50,834 nt of DNA, from assembly GCA_020634215.1 (NCBI GenBank), contig JACKCD010000042.1:1-50834 (forward strand). The letters are read 5' to 3'. The notes beneath the pieces are model-generated. The model was not told the DNA's origin and did no database searches. It worked only from the letters and a program-made list of their open reading frames with translations. Below are positions 42,740-50,322 of this stretch, piece by piece; position 1 is the first letter of the stretch, and every line of letters begins with the position of its first letter. This DNA is from Ardenticatenaceae bacterium. Its GTDB lineage: Bacteria > Chloroflexota > Anaerolineae > Promineifilales > Promineifilaceae. The translations under genes and the position numbers were made by a program.

Positions 42740-44509
42740 TTAGAGCCAAAAGAGCCATAAGAAAAGCGTCAATGCCGCCCCCCACAAGAATAGTTGTGTC
42801 GCCTCTGGGGATCGTTGCGGCTGGCGTGGGTGATAAGGTGGGCGTTCCAGCACCTTGAGCCATTGCTCATCATCTAAGACCAACAGTTCTTGCTGGGGTG
42901 AGCGAAAAGGGGTGTCGTAGAGCTTGGGGTCAGTTACTGCTGTAATTTTGTTCTGCTTACGTGCCACTGTACATTCATAGCGAGCCAAGAGCGTTTGTTT
43001 GTATTCAATGTTGAGACGGTCTTCGTAAATCCAAACGGTGACAGGCTGCTTGGTCAAACCACGTTCAGCATAAAGGTAAAAGCGTTGTAGACTGACAGCC
43101 CCATGCTGGTTCACAACGCGAGAAACTTGTAGCTGGCGAAAGGCTTGACGCAATTGTGAGGCTGTTACCGCTCGACCGAGCCGACCACCCAAGACAGAAA
43201 TAGGGGTCAAACAATCATCGGTGCGCTGGCGATGCGCCCAATGGCGTGTGGTATTGAATACCTGAATAAAGGCGGCATGTTGCGTTTGTATCTCGGCAAA
43301 GGTCTCGCTTTGCTTAAATTTGGCATCCGCCAAACGACGTTGGACATTAAATTGGGCTTCGATGAGATTCTGCCACGCTTGCCGCTTTTCAATGGGGCAG
43401 GGTTGAATCTCTAAATCATCCAGAACCCGTAAGAAGGCATCGGCTGTGAAGACGGAGCCGTTGTCAGAGACAATCCCCCACGGTCGTCCGTAATGGCTCA
43501 CAGCCGTGTGTAAAAGCTGGAGAATCACCAACTCATCTTGGTAGTGGGAAGCCATTCCCGCGAGAATGGCACGGGACATCCCTTCAATAATACAGACGCT
43601 GTAGACCCAGTTCCCTTCTTGTTTGACCAAGTAGCGGATGTCGATGAACCAATATTGGTGATGATAGCGTGGTTCATAGGGCAATTCGGCTGGTTCTTTC
43701 TTTTCTGCTTCTTGCTTGAGGGGATGAGGCGCACCAAGCCAGAGACGATTATGGTTCATAGCACGGCCGACGGTAGTCTCGCTGGGCGTATCTTCACCCA
43801 TTTCTTGTTCCAACACCCCGTGGAGACGGAAGCGACCAAGATCTGGATACTCAAGCTGGGCTTTGAAGACCTGTTCCATAAAAGGAAGTGTCATTTGGTT
43901 ATCGGGATGGTTAGTTGGTCGGGTTCGTTTATCTTCCAAGGCGGCAAAGCCATCCTTCGCAAAGGCTTGAATGAGGTCGGTAACATGTTGCCGTGAAAGC
44001 TTCAGCAAGTTGGCGATGCTCTTTTTATTCCAGCCTTCGTAAAACATCCGCACCACTGTCCAACGAGCTTCATAAGCATCATCAAAATCATGGAAGGTGA
44101 CAAATGGGATTTCCAGTTGAACAGGAACTGGGTTGCCTGTCAGAAACCGCTTTACCTTATTGTGGTTGGTCTTGTGACCAAACTTGTTCTCGATAATGCG
44201 GACAATTTCTCGATAGTGGATGGGTGGATAAAGTTGTTTGAGGTACAGAATGTGGTTGGCGATGGGGTCTGGATAGCCAACTTCTTGTTGCTGGCTCGTT
44301 TGTGACCGTTTATCGACAAGTCCCAGCATCCCGCCGATAACGAATCGCCGCGCTTTATCGCTGACGGTGCTGCGCGGTGTCTCCGTTTCATGGCTTCGTT
44401 CGGCAACGGGTTGGGAGAACAAGATGATGGGGCGGATGACTTCGTAATCGTGTTGGATGGGGTCGATAAACTGTAGTTGTAACTGGGAAAAGGGGTGATT
44501 GGTCTCCAT
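42740..44509 (-). CDS. DDE (Mu/IS481-like) transposase with hydrophobic C-terminus
   Basis: 589 aa, ATG 44509. Two helix-turn-helix regions (about 45-110, and 150-200 with GWNKKSIANLLKLSRQHVTDLI) bind DNA ends. The retroviral-integrase-type core shows Asp in YWFIDIRYL, Asp in IVSDNGSVF, and Glu in WQNLIEAQFNVQRRLAD. A C-terminal beta domain resembles the Mu transposase C region (VTVWIYEDRLNIEYKQTLLARYEC). Unusually the last 17 residues (LFLWGAALTLFLWLFWL) form a membrane-helix-like tail. The frame is complete. No palindrome copies. It is probably active or recently active, given the intact target duplication. Confidence 0.9.
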   Translation of the reverse strand: METNHPFSQLQLQFIDPIQHDYEVIRPIILFSQPVAERSHETETPRSTVSDKARRFVIGGMLGLVDKRSQTSQQQEVGYPDPIANHILYLKQLYPPIHYREIVRIIENKFGHKTNHNKVKRFLTGNPVPVQLEIPFVTFHDFDDAYEARWTVVRMFYEGWNKKSIANLLKLSRQHVTDLIQAFAKDGFAALEDKRTRPTNHPDNQMTLPFMEQVFKAQLEYPDLGRFRLHGVLEQEMGEDTPSETTVGRAMNHNRLWLGAPHPLKQEAEKKEPAELPYEPRYHHQYWFIDIRYLVKQEGNWVYSVCIIEGMSRAILAGMASHYQDELVILQLLHTAVSHYGRPWGIVSDNGSVFTADAFLRVLDDLEIQPCPIEKRQAWQNLIEAQFNVQRRLADAKFKQSETFAEIQTQHAAFIQVFNTTRHWAHRQRTDDCLTPISVLGGRLGRAVTASQLRQAFRQLQVSRVVNQHGAVSLQRFYLYAERGLTKQPVTVWIYEDRLNIEYKQTLLARYECTVARKQNKITAVTDPKLYDTPFRSPQQELLVLDDEQWLKVLERPPYHPRQPQRSPEATQLFLWGAALTLFLWLFWL

Positions 44510-44671
44510 TTGCTCTCTCCTGCGCTCTTCTGCGGCGTTTTTGGAGAGAATTATGGCTGATTTTGTGTTTTTCTTCCTTCTCTGGCCGTTTCACTGAAAC
44601 GGCCGTTTTTGGCTTACCCCCTACCGATGTAGGGTGTACCAAATGTGTCCACTTTCATGTGACCTAGTATC

Positions 44672-45719
44672 CCCCCTGAGGGCGCACAACTAGCCAATAG
44701 CCGTCACGGGCATTTTGCACCAACTGGCTCACCCGCTCATCGGCGGCAATTTCAGCCTCGGTTGCCAAACGAACGGCTTGGGGGGTGCTGTTGGCGGTGA
44801 CTTGGAGGGCGGAAAAAACGGCCGTTTGTTCAATCAACTGGTCAAAGGCCAGAAAAATCAGCGGCTCCAGCGGCTGTGGCTCAAATTCGGACGGGTAGCT
44901 ACTGACCAGTTGCACCGGCGGCGTGCTAAACGTCCAGCGCACCGTTTCCGCCAGCGCATTGCCGCTGGCCGACTGCGTGCCAGCCGGAACTTCCACCACA
45001 AACTCCGTCGCCATCGGCATCCGGTCTACCGCGTCTGATTGGGCTTCAAAGCGCAGCGTTTGTGGGCTAATCCACTGCCAACCGCCCGGCATTTCGGGGG
45101 TCACGCGCACCGGCACGTCAGCCGCCGCCAGCGTTTCCAGGCTGGTCAGCGGCACCATCGGCTGGTTAAAGGTGATGTTGATAAAGGGTGCCAGCCCCAC
45201 ATCCCCTTCAGGCGTGTAGCGCAGCACCTCTAATGGTCCGGTGGCAACTTCGGGGGCGGCTACGTCGGCCGGGGGCGGCGGGAAGGTTTGGTCAACGGTG
45301 CGGCCGGGTCGGGGGGGCGGAAGGAGATCGTCGGGCAGGTTGAAGGGTTGTTCGTCCCCCGCCTCGCCCGTTAGTTCCGGCAATCGCGCCAAAATCTGGT
45401 TGATTTCGTCGGCGGTTAGCGGCTCGCCTGTGACCAGCGGGTTTATCAAGGCGGCATCGGCCTGGGCTTGCCCCTGGCTGAGCCGCAAACTGAGCTTGGC
45501 GGCTACGTCGCTGCGGCCAATGCCGGCCAGCGCGTCGCCTATGGTGGATCCAGTGGTTGTGGTTGTTTGCACGGTTGGGTTATTAAATGTGCCGTCGCTC
45601 TGGTCGCTCTGGCGAAAGTACCAGACACCAGCGACGATGGTGAGAAGAACGGCCGTTATTGCACCACCAATGAGTAGCGGGCGAAAACGGCCGTTTGTGG
45701 TTGAGGATTTTTGAGACAT
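44672..45719 (-). pseudogene. Alpha-2-macroglobulin-like protein, 5' part (gene split by IS)
   Basis: The N-terminal 349 residues of the split gene, from ATG 45719 (AGGA upstream). A short basic start is followed by a membrane anchor (LLIGGAITAVLLTIVAGVWYF), a Thr- and Pro-rich stalk, and the first Ig/MG-like domains (FINITFNQPMVPLTSLETL; WTFSTPPVQLVSSYPS). The frame enters the IS after RPQGG and stops at TAG (44664). As it stands it would give a short membrane-anchored fragment. Three perfect palindrome copies (44817, 45648, 45686). Confidence 0.88.
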
Positions 45720-45813
45720 GCTCTTCCTGCTCCTTTTTGCAAAACAAATCATAGCCCATCATAGGGCTATTAGCTAAACGTTGCAGGAAGGCATTTGGTT
45801 CCCCTTTTTGTTT

Positions 45814-45846
45814 AGAAGTTCAACTTCTGCGAGAAGTTGAACTTCT
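45814..45846. repeat. Hairpin whose arms are themselves near-palindromes
   Basis: AGAAGTTCAACTTCT (45814-45828), GCG, then AGAAGTTGAACTTCT (45832-45846). Each 15-bp arm is a palindrome around one central base, so several alternative folds exist. It lies in the gap between the A2M gene and the TspO-like gene (both minus), shortly after the latter's stop. Confidence 0.75.
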
Positions 45847-45873
45847 TTCGGAAGCTTAATCTTAGATGATCGC

Positions 45874-46674
45874 TTACGCCGGGCGTGGGGACAAACGACG
45901 GGCGGCGGGGCGGGTGCGAATGTAGCCGAGAATGGCAAGCATGATGATGAGGATAGCGGCAATAACGGCCGTTGTTGCAATGATCGGTACCGTCGGGTAC
46001 GCGGCGCGGATGCCAAACAGCGCCCACACCAACACCCCCGCATAGGCCAGGCTGCGCCGATTAAACAGCACACCACCCGCCACAACCACCGCCACCAGCA
46101 TCATGATGGCCGACCAGGTTGGCCCGGCAATGCCAAACCCCGTCCAGCCGCTGTTTGCCAGCACGCTGGCAATGTTGGCAATGGTCGCCACCGTAATCCA
46201 GCCCAGATAAATGGCAAAAGGGAACTGCACCAGCAGCCGTTCTGCCCAGGAAAGGGTAGGATTGGCTTCACCGATTTTCAGCCGCATATAGATGAGGATG
46301 AGCGTAACCAGCAGCACCAGCATGATAAAGGGCGACAGAAGCAGCCAGCCGTAATGCCAGGTAAACAGCCAGACGATATTGGCAACACTGCTCAGGGCAA
46401 ACAGCCAGCCAATTTGGTGCATAAACGGCTTGTTCTGCGTGGTTGGCAGCACCTGGTAAATGGTGAAACCCAGCAGCGACAGGTAAATTAGCCCCCAAAT
46501 GGAGAAGGTGTAACCGGCGGGGGTGAAGTAGGAAGGCAAGGAGTCGGAGATTTCCCCGGCAGAACGGCCGTTTAAGGGCAAGGTATTGGATAACGTATTC
46601 ATCACAATCACGGCCACAAAGGCGACGATGTTTGTGAGTTGGAGCTTGTTTAAGGTAAACTTGGACATGTTCAT
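45874..46674 (-). CDS. TspO/MBR-related tryptophan-rich membrane protein
   Basis: 266 aa from ATG 46674 (ATG 46668 also possible). Seven or so membrane helices. The region SYFTPAGYTFSIWGLIYLSLLGFTIYQ is the signature first loop of the long, tryptophan-rich sensory protein group related to TspO, which bind porphyrins or similar ligands. Trp-rich helices (NIVWLFTWHYGWLLLSP) follow. Upstream there is a near-perfect sigma-70 promoter whose start falls on the ATG, so the mRNA is probably leaderless; no ribosome site is seen. Divergent from the ModE-like regulator. Two perfect palindrome copies (45964, 46563). Ligand unknown. Confidence 0.8.
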   Translation of the reverse strand: MNMSKFTLNKLQLTNIVAFVAVIVMNTLSNTLPLNGRSAGEISDSLPSYFTPAGYTFSIWGLIYLSLLGFTIYQVLPTTQNKPFMHQIGWLFALSSVANIVWLFTWHYGWLLLSPFIMLVLLVTLILIYMRLKIGEANPTLSWAERLLVQFPFAIYLGWITVATIANIASVLANSGWTGFGIAGPTWSAIMMLVAVVVAGGVLFNRRSLAYAGVLVWALFGIRAAYPTVPIIATTAVIAAILIIMLAILGYIRTRPAARRLSPRPA

Positions 46675-46681
46675 GTTTATT

Positions 46682-46709
46682 ATTATACGATTTGCACAAG
46701 TTTTGTCAA
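46682..46709 (-). promoter_or_regulatory. Consensus sigma-70 promoter, leaderless TspO-like mRNA
   Basis: On the minus strand: TTGACA (46709-46704), 16 bp, TATAAT (46687-46682), both hexamers perfect. The expected start point, 46674-46676, coincides with the ATG at 46674, so translation would begin at the mRNA 5' end. Confidence 0.85.
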
Positions 46710-46757
46710 TATATTTCACGGTAAAAACGGGATTCTGTCCATGTATTGGAGAAAACC

Positions 46758-47102
46758 ATGAACGCAAAATTCAACGTGTGGCTTGAAGAAGATGGCAACG
46801 TCATCATCTCCCTGTGGCGCATTCGGCTGCTGGCTGCCATTGGCGAAACAGGCTCTATCAGCAGTGCCGCCGCCCAGCTTGACGTACCGTATCGTATCGC
46901 TTGGCAGCGACTTAACGAAATGGAAACCCGGCTCGGCCGGCAGCTTGTGGTTACCCAAACCGGTGGGCGCGATGGCGGTGGCTCCCAGCTTACCCCCCTC
47001 GCCCAAGCCTATATCGCCCAATTCCAACTGGTAAGCCAGGAAATTAACACCTTGCTGCAAACACATCTCTCCACGCTGATTGCGCCTCCACCAACTGCCT
47101 AA
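46758..47102 (+). CDS. ModE-like winged-helix regulator (molybdate/tungstate)
   Basis: 114 aa from ATG 46758 with TTGGAGAA upstream; a TTG at 46746 is rejected. It has the DNA-binding domain of ModE: ISLWRIRLLAAIGETGSISSAAAQLDVPYRIAWQRLNEMETRLGRQLVVTQTGGRDGGGSQLTPLAQAYI. The C-terminal molbindin (oxyanion-binding) domains of classical ModE are absent, so it must sense the anion otherwise or act with a partner. The tungstate-binding TupA gene follows 106 bp on, with a ModE-box-like palindrome between. It most likely represses tupA when tungstate or molybdate is plentiful. Confidence 0.85.
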   Translation: MNAKFNVWLEEDGNVIISLWRIRLLAAIGETGSISSAAAQLDVPYRIAWQRLNEMETRLGRQLVVTQTGGRDGGGSQLTPLAQAYIAQFQLVSQEINTLLQTHLSTLIAPPPTA

Positions 47103-47150
47103 ACACAATTCAGGTTGCTTCAAGCCCTGGCAATTGTTAAAATCAGCGGC

Positions 47151-47173
47151 CGTTATGATGAATCATCATAACG
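47151..47173 (+). promoter_or_regulatory. ModE-box-like palindrome upstream of tupA
   Basis: CGTTATGATG, AAT, CATCATAACG: a perfect 10-bp inverted repeat. The ends CGTTAT/ATAACG are those of the known ModE operator (CGTTATAT...ATATAACG). It lies 36 bp before the tupA ATG and 49 bp after the regulator stop, apt for control of tupA. Confidence 0.65.
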
Positions 47174-47208
47174 ACTCAATTTATTTGATTCCAAATTGGA
47201 GAAAAGAG

Positions 47209-48057
47209 ATGAAAAAGGTTTTAGTGATTTTATTTGCGCTTTTTTTGGTGGCCTGCGGGCCGGCCGAACCCCAAGTTTTGCGCCTGGCAACCACCACCAG
47301 CACCAACGACTCTGGGCTGTTGGAAGCGATTTTGCCCGCCTTTGAAGAGGCCAACAATGCCACTGTTGAGGTTGTTGCCGTAGGCACAGGGCAAGCTATC
47401 TCCCTGGGTGAAGCAGGGGACGCGGATGTGATTTTGGTTCATGCCCGCAGCCGTGAGGACACGTTTGTGGAAGCTGGGCACGGCACCGAACGGTCTGATG
47501 TGATGTACAACGACTTTGTGCTGGTTGGCCCGACGGATGACCCGGCGGGGGTGCAAGGCATGGAAATTGCCGCCGATGCGCTGCAAAAAATTGCCGACGC
47601 TCAGGCCAATTTTGCCTCTCGCGGTGACGACAGCGGGACTCATACCAAAGAAAAGAGCTTGTGGGAAGCGGCCGGCATTACCCCCGACCCTGACAGCGGC
47701 TGGTACCATTCGGTGGGACAAGGGATGGGCAGCACGCTGACATTTGCCAATGAAAACGGCGACTATACGCTGGCCGACCGTGGCACCTTCCTCTCCATGC
47801 GCGACAACATTCCCGATCTTGCCGTGATGGTGGGTGGGGAAAGCATTGCCGACAATGTGGATGAGGCGCTGCTGAACCCGTATGGGGTGATTCCGGTTAA
47901 CCCGGACAAAAGCGATGCCATTAACTATGATTTGGCGGTGAAATTTGTGGATTGGCTGACAAGCGTGGAGACGCAGCAGGTGATTTCAGAGTTTGGCGTG
48001 GACAAGTTTGGGCAACCGCTGTTTTATCCTGACTCGGAGCCGTGGCATAACCGATAA
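47209..48057 (+). CDS. tupA: Tungstate ABC transporter substrate-binding lipoprotein
   Basis: 282 aa from ATG 47209 (TTGGAG upstream). Signal peptide with lipobox LVACG. The TupA-type oxyanion site is visible: RLATTTSTNDSGLLEAILPAFE, VEVVAVGTGQAISLGEAGDADVILVHAR, FASRGDDSGTHTKEKSLWEAAG. These Thr/Ser/Arg residues wrap tungstate in the family. It captures tungstate for import, needed for W-dependent oxidoreductases. No tupB/tupC permease or ATPase gene follows (tpiA is next), so the rest of the transporter must be elsewhere or lost. Controlled probably by the ModE-like protein upstream. Confidence 0.92.
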   Translation: MKKVLVILFALFLVACGPAEPQVLRLATTTSTNDSGLLEAILPAFEEANNATVEVVAVGTGQAISLGEAGDADVILVHARSREDTFVEAGHGTERSDVMYNDFVLVGPTDDPAGVQGMEIAADALQKIADAQANFASRGDDSGTHTKEKSLWEAAGITPDPDSGWYHSVGQGMGSTLTFANENGDYTLADRGTFLSMRDNIPDLAVMVGGESIADNVDEALLNPYGVIPVNPDKSDAINYDLAVKFVDWLTSVETQQVISEFGVDKFGQPLFYPDSEPWHNR

Positions 48058-48130
48058 GCGGCTTCTTTGGCAAAAACGGCCGTTTTCATCATAATACTTC
48101 CTAAATTCAGCAGCACATGAGGAGACGATT

Positions 48131-48883
48131 ATGCGTACACCTATCATTGCAGGTAATTGGAAGATGAACAAAACGGCCGTTTCTGCCGTCGAATTTGTCA
48201 ATGAAATCAAAGCCGCCCTCGATGCTATTAGCGGCATAGATAAAGTCGTGTGTCCCCCCTTCCTCGCCATTCCCGGCGTGGCAGCGGCACTGGCGGGAAC
48301 CAGCATTGGCGTAGGGGCACAAAACATGCACTTTGAGCCAAATGGAGCCTACACCGGCGAAGTCGCCGCCGACATGCTTACCCCATTTTGCCAATATGTC
48401 ATTCTCGGCCACTCCGAGCGGCGCGAATATTTTGCCGAGACCGATGACGGGGTCAACCGCAAAATCAAGGTGGCACTGGCGCACGGGCTAACGCCGATTG
48501 TCTGCGTGGGCGAAAGTTTAGCGCAAAATGAAGCGGGGGAAACGGTGAGCTTTGTTAGCGGGCAGGTGCAGGCCGCCTTTGCCGGGTTCAACGAAGCCGA
48601 CGCCGCCAAATGTGTGGTGGCTTATGAACCGATTTGGGCAATTGGAACCGGCCGTTCGGCTAACGCCCAGCAAGCAGGCGACATCATTGCCAGCGCCGTG
48701 CGTCAACCTCTAACCGCCCTTTTCGGCCACGACACTGCCCAGCAAATCCGCATTCAGTATGGCGGCAGCGTCAAGCCAGGCAACATCGCCGACTACATGG
48801 CGCACCCCGACATTGACGGGGCGCTGGTTGGCGGAGCCAGCCTCGTTCCCTCGTTTGTGGAGCTGGTGCAAAACGCCGTATAA
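48131..48883 (+). CDS. tpiA: Triosephosphate isomerase
   Basis: 250 aa, TIM barrel, interconverts dihydroxyacetone phosphate and glyceraldehyde 3-phosphate in glycolysis. Catalytic residues are all present: Asn 9 and Lys 11 in AGNWKMN, His 94 in GHSERRE, Glu 166 in AYEPIWAIGTG. The phosphate loop IQYGGSVKPGN and GALVGGASL are typical. Start ATG 48131 with GAGGAG upstream. One perfect palindrome (48172) adds KTAV in the first helix; another lies in the leader (48075). No operon partner. Confidence 0.98.
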   Translation: MRTPIIAGNWKMNKTAVSAVEFVNEIKAALDAISGIDKVVCPPFLAIPGVAAALAGTSIGVGAQNMHFEPNGAYTGEVAADMLTPFCQYVILGHSERREYFAETDDGVNRKIKVALAHGLTPIVCVGESLAQNEAGETVSFVSGQVQAAFAGFNEADAAKCVVAYEPIWAIGTGRSANAQQAGDIIASAVRQPLTALFGHDTAQQIRIQYGGSVKPGNIADYMAHPDIDGALVGGASLVPSFVELVQNAV

Positions 48884-48961
48884 GTCCAAAGAACGAGGAT
48901 TGGAATCCTTGGCTACTCCTTGTTGGATGGTGGGTTTTCGCCCATCATCCATACTTGCCAA

Positions 48962-50128
48962 ATGACCACTAGCCAAACCAATTCGCTACACGATGATTTA
49001 CGCCAGGGTGTGCGGCAGCTTTGCCGCCGCTTCCCCGATGCCTATTGGCGTGATTTGGATAAACAGGGCGCGTATCCGACTGACTTTGTACGCGCCATGA
49101 CGGAAGCGGGGTACCTGGGGGCTCTGATTCCTGAACAGTACGGCGGCGTGGGGGTGGGCATCACCGAGACATCCATCATTTTGGAAGAAGTGCATCGCTC
49201 TGGCGGCAATGCGGCGGCTTGCCATGCGCAAATGTATATCATGGGGACGCTGCTGCGGCATGGATCGGAGGCGCAGAAAGCGTTTTATCTGCCCAAAATT
49301 GCCAGTGGCGAACTGCGGCTACAGGCGTTTGGGGTAACGGAGCCGGATGCGGGGACAGACACCACCAAGATTTGGACAACGGCCGTTCGTGAAAACGACC
49401 ATTACCGCATCCGTGGGCAAAAAATCTGGACATCCCGCGCCCAGCATTCTGACCTGATGCTGCTGCTGGCTCGCACCACCCCAGTAGAAAAGGTGGCAAA
49501 ACGGACGCACGGGCTTTCTATCTTTCTGATTGATCTGCGTCAGGCGGTGGGCAATGGGGTTGTCATTGAACCCATTGAGACAATGATCAACCACCACACC
49601 ACGCAGGTCTTTTTCGATGACTTGCGTATCCCGCACGACAGTCTGATTGGCGAGGAGGGAATGGGGTTCCGCTACATTTTAGACGGCATGAACGCCGAGC
49701 GCATTTTGATTGCCGCTGAGTGCATTGGCGATGGCTACTGGTTTATTGACCGTGCCAGCGGTTATGCGAAGGAACGGGTGGTATTTGACCGCCCCATTGG
49801 GCAAAATCAGGGGGTGCAGTTTCCCATTGCCCAGGCGTATATCCACGTGCGGGCGGCGGATTTGATGCGGTTTGAAGCGGCGCGGTTGTTTGATAACGGC
49901 CGTTCTTGCGGTGCCGAAGCCAACATGGCAAAACTTCTCGCTGCCGATGCCTCCTGGGAAGCGGCCAACGTCACCCTGCAAACCTACGGTGGCTTCGGCT
50001 TTGCCAAAGAGTATGACGTGGAACGCAAATTCCGCGAAACGCGCCTCTACCAAATCGCCCCCATCTCCACCAACCTTATCCTTTCCTACATTGGTCAGCA
50101 CGTATTAGGAATGCCACGCTCATTTTGA
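48962..50128 (+). CDS. Acyl-CoA dehydrogenase family protein
   Basis: 388 aa from ATG 48962 (a TTG at 48920 is less likely; no strong ribosome site). FAD enzyme oxidising acyl-CoA thioesters to enoyl-CoA, passing electrons to ETF. Pattern: N-terminal helical domain (AYWRDLDKQGAYPTDFVRAMTEAGYLGALIPEQYGG), central FAD beta domain (AFGVTEPDAGTDTTKIWTTA ... RIRGQKIWTSRAQHSDLMLLLA), and C-terminal four-helix domain (ASGYAKERVVFDRPIGQNQGVQFPIA ... QTYGGFGFAKEYDVERKFRETRLYQIAPISTNLIL). The usual catalytic Glu segment IYEGTSEI is here YQIAPISTN, so the base may differ; this recalls family members acting on unusual substrates. Two perfect palindrome copies (49378, 49895). The 50129-50322 gap shows nothing clear. 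Confidence 0.9.
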   Translation: MTTSQTNSLHDDLRQGVRQLCRRFPDAYWRDLDKQGAYPTDFVRAMTEAGYLGALIPEQYGGVGVGITETSIILEEVHRSGGNAAACHAQMYIMGTLLRHGSEAQKAFYLPKIASGELRLQAFGVTEPDAGTDTTKIWTTAVRENDHYRIRGQKIWTSRAQHSDLMLLLARTTPVEKVAKRTHGLSIFLIDLRQAVGNGVVIEPIETMINHHTTQVFFDDLRIPHDSLIGEEGMGFRYILDGMNAERILIAAECIGDGYWFIDRASGYAKERVVFDRPIGQNQGVQFPIAQAYIHVRAADLMRFEAARLFDNGRSCGAEANMAKLLAADASWEAANVTLQTYGGFGFAKEYDVERKFRETRLYQIAPISTNLILSYIGQHVLGMPRSF

Positions 50129-50322
50129 AGAGTAATCTGACCCTAGTTGCCAACCCACTAATCAACTACAAACACGAAGGGACCAAACAAAATGGATTTG
50201 AAGAAAGAGGCATATTTCTAAAAAACATGCGAGTAGCAAAGAAGAAAGGCACCTTGGAGACACTTTAAGCTTATATTTAGGCGTGGGGTTGGCATCACTG
50301 ATTTAAGTGTAGAAGCGTTTCC

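Larger units (their letters stand above)
42357..44671 (-). mobile_element. 2.3-kb insertion sequence with 38-bp terminal inverted repeats
   Basis: The ends 42356-42393 and 44634-44671 are inverted copies matching at 36 of 38 positions (ACTAGG..CACATGAAAGTGG...). A 13-bp direct repeat CCCCCTGAGGGCG flanks it (42344-42356 and 44672-44684), a long target duplication. It carries a DDE transposase and a small helix-turn-helix gene, both minus. Only one AACGGCCGTT occurs (44598), inside a GGCCGTTTC/GAAACGGCC hairpin upstream of the transposase. It splits an otherwise intact A2M gene, so insertion is recent. Confidence 0.93.
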
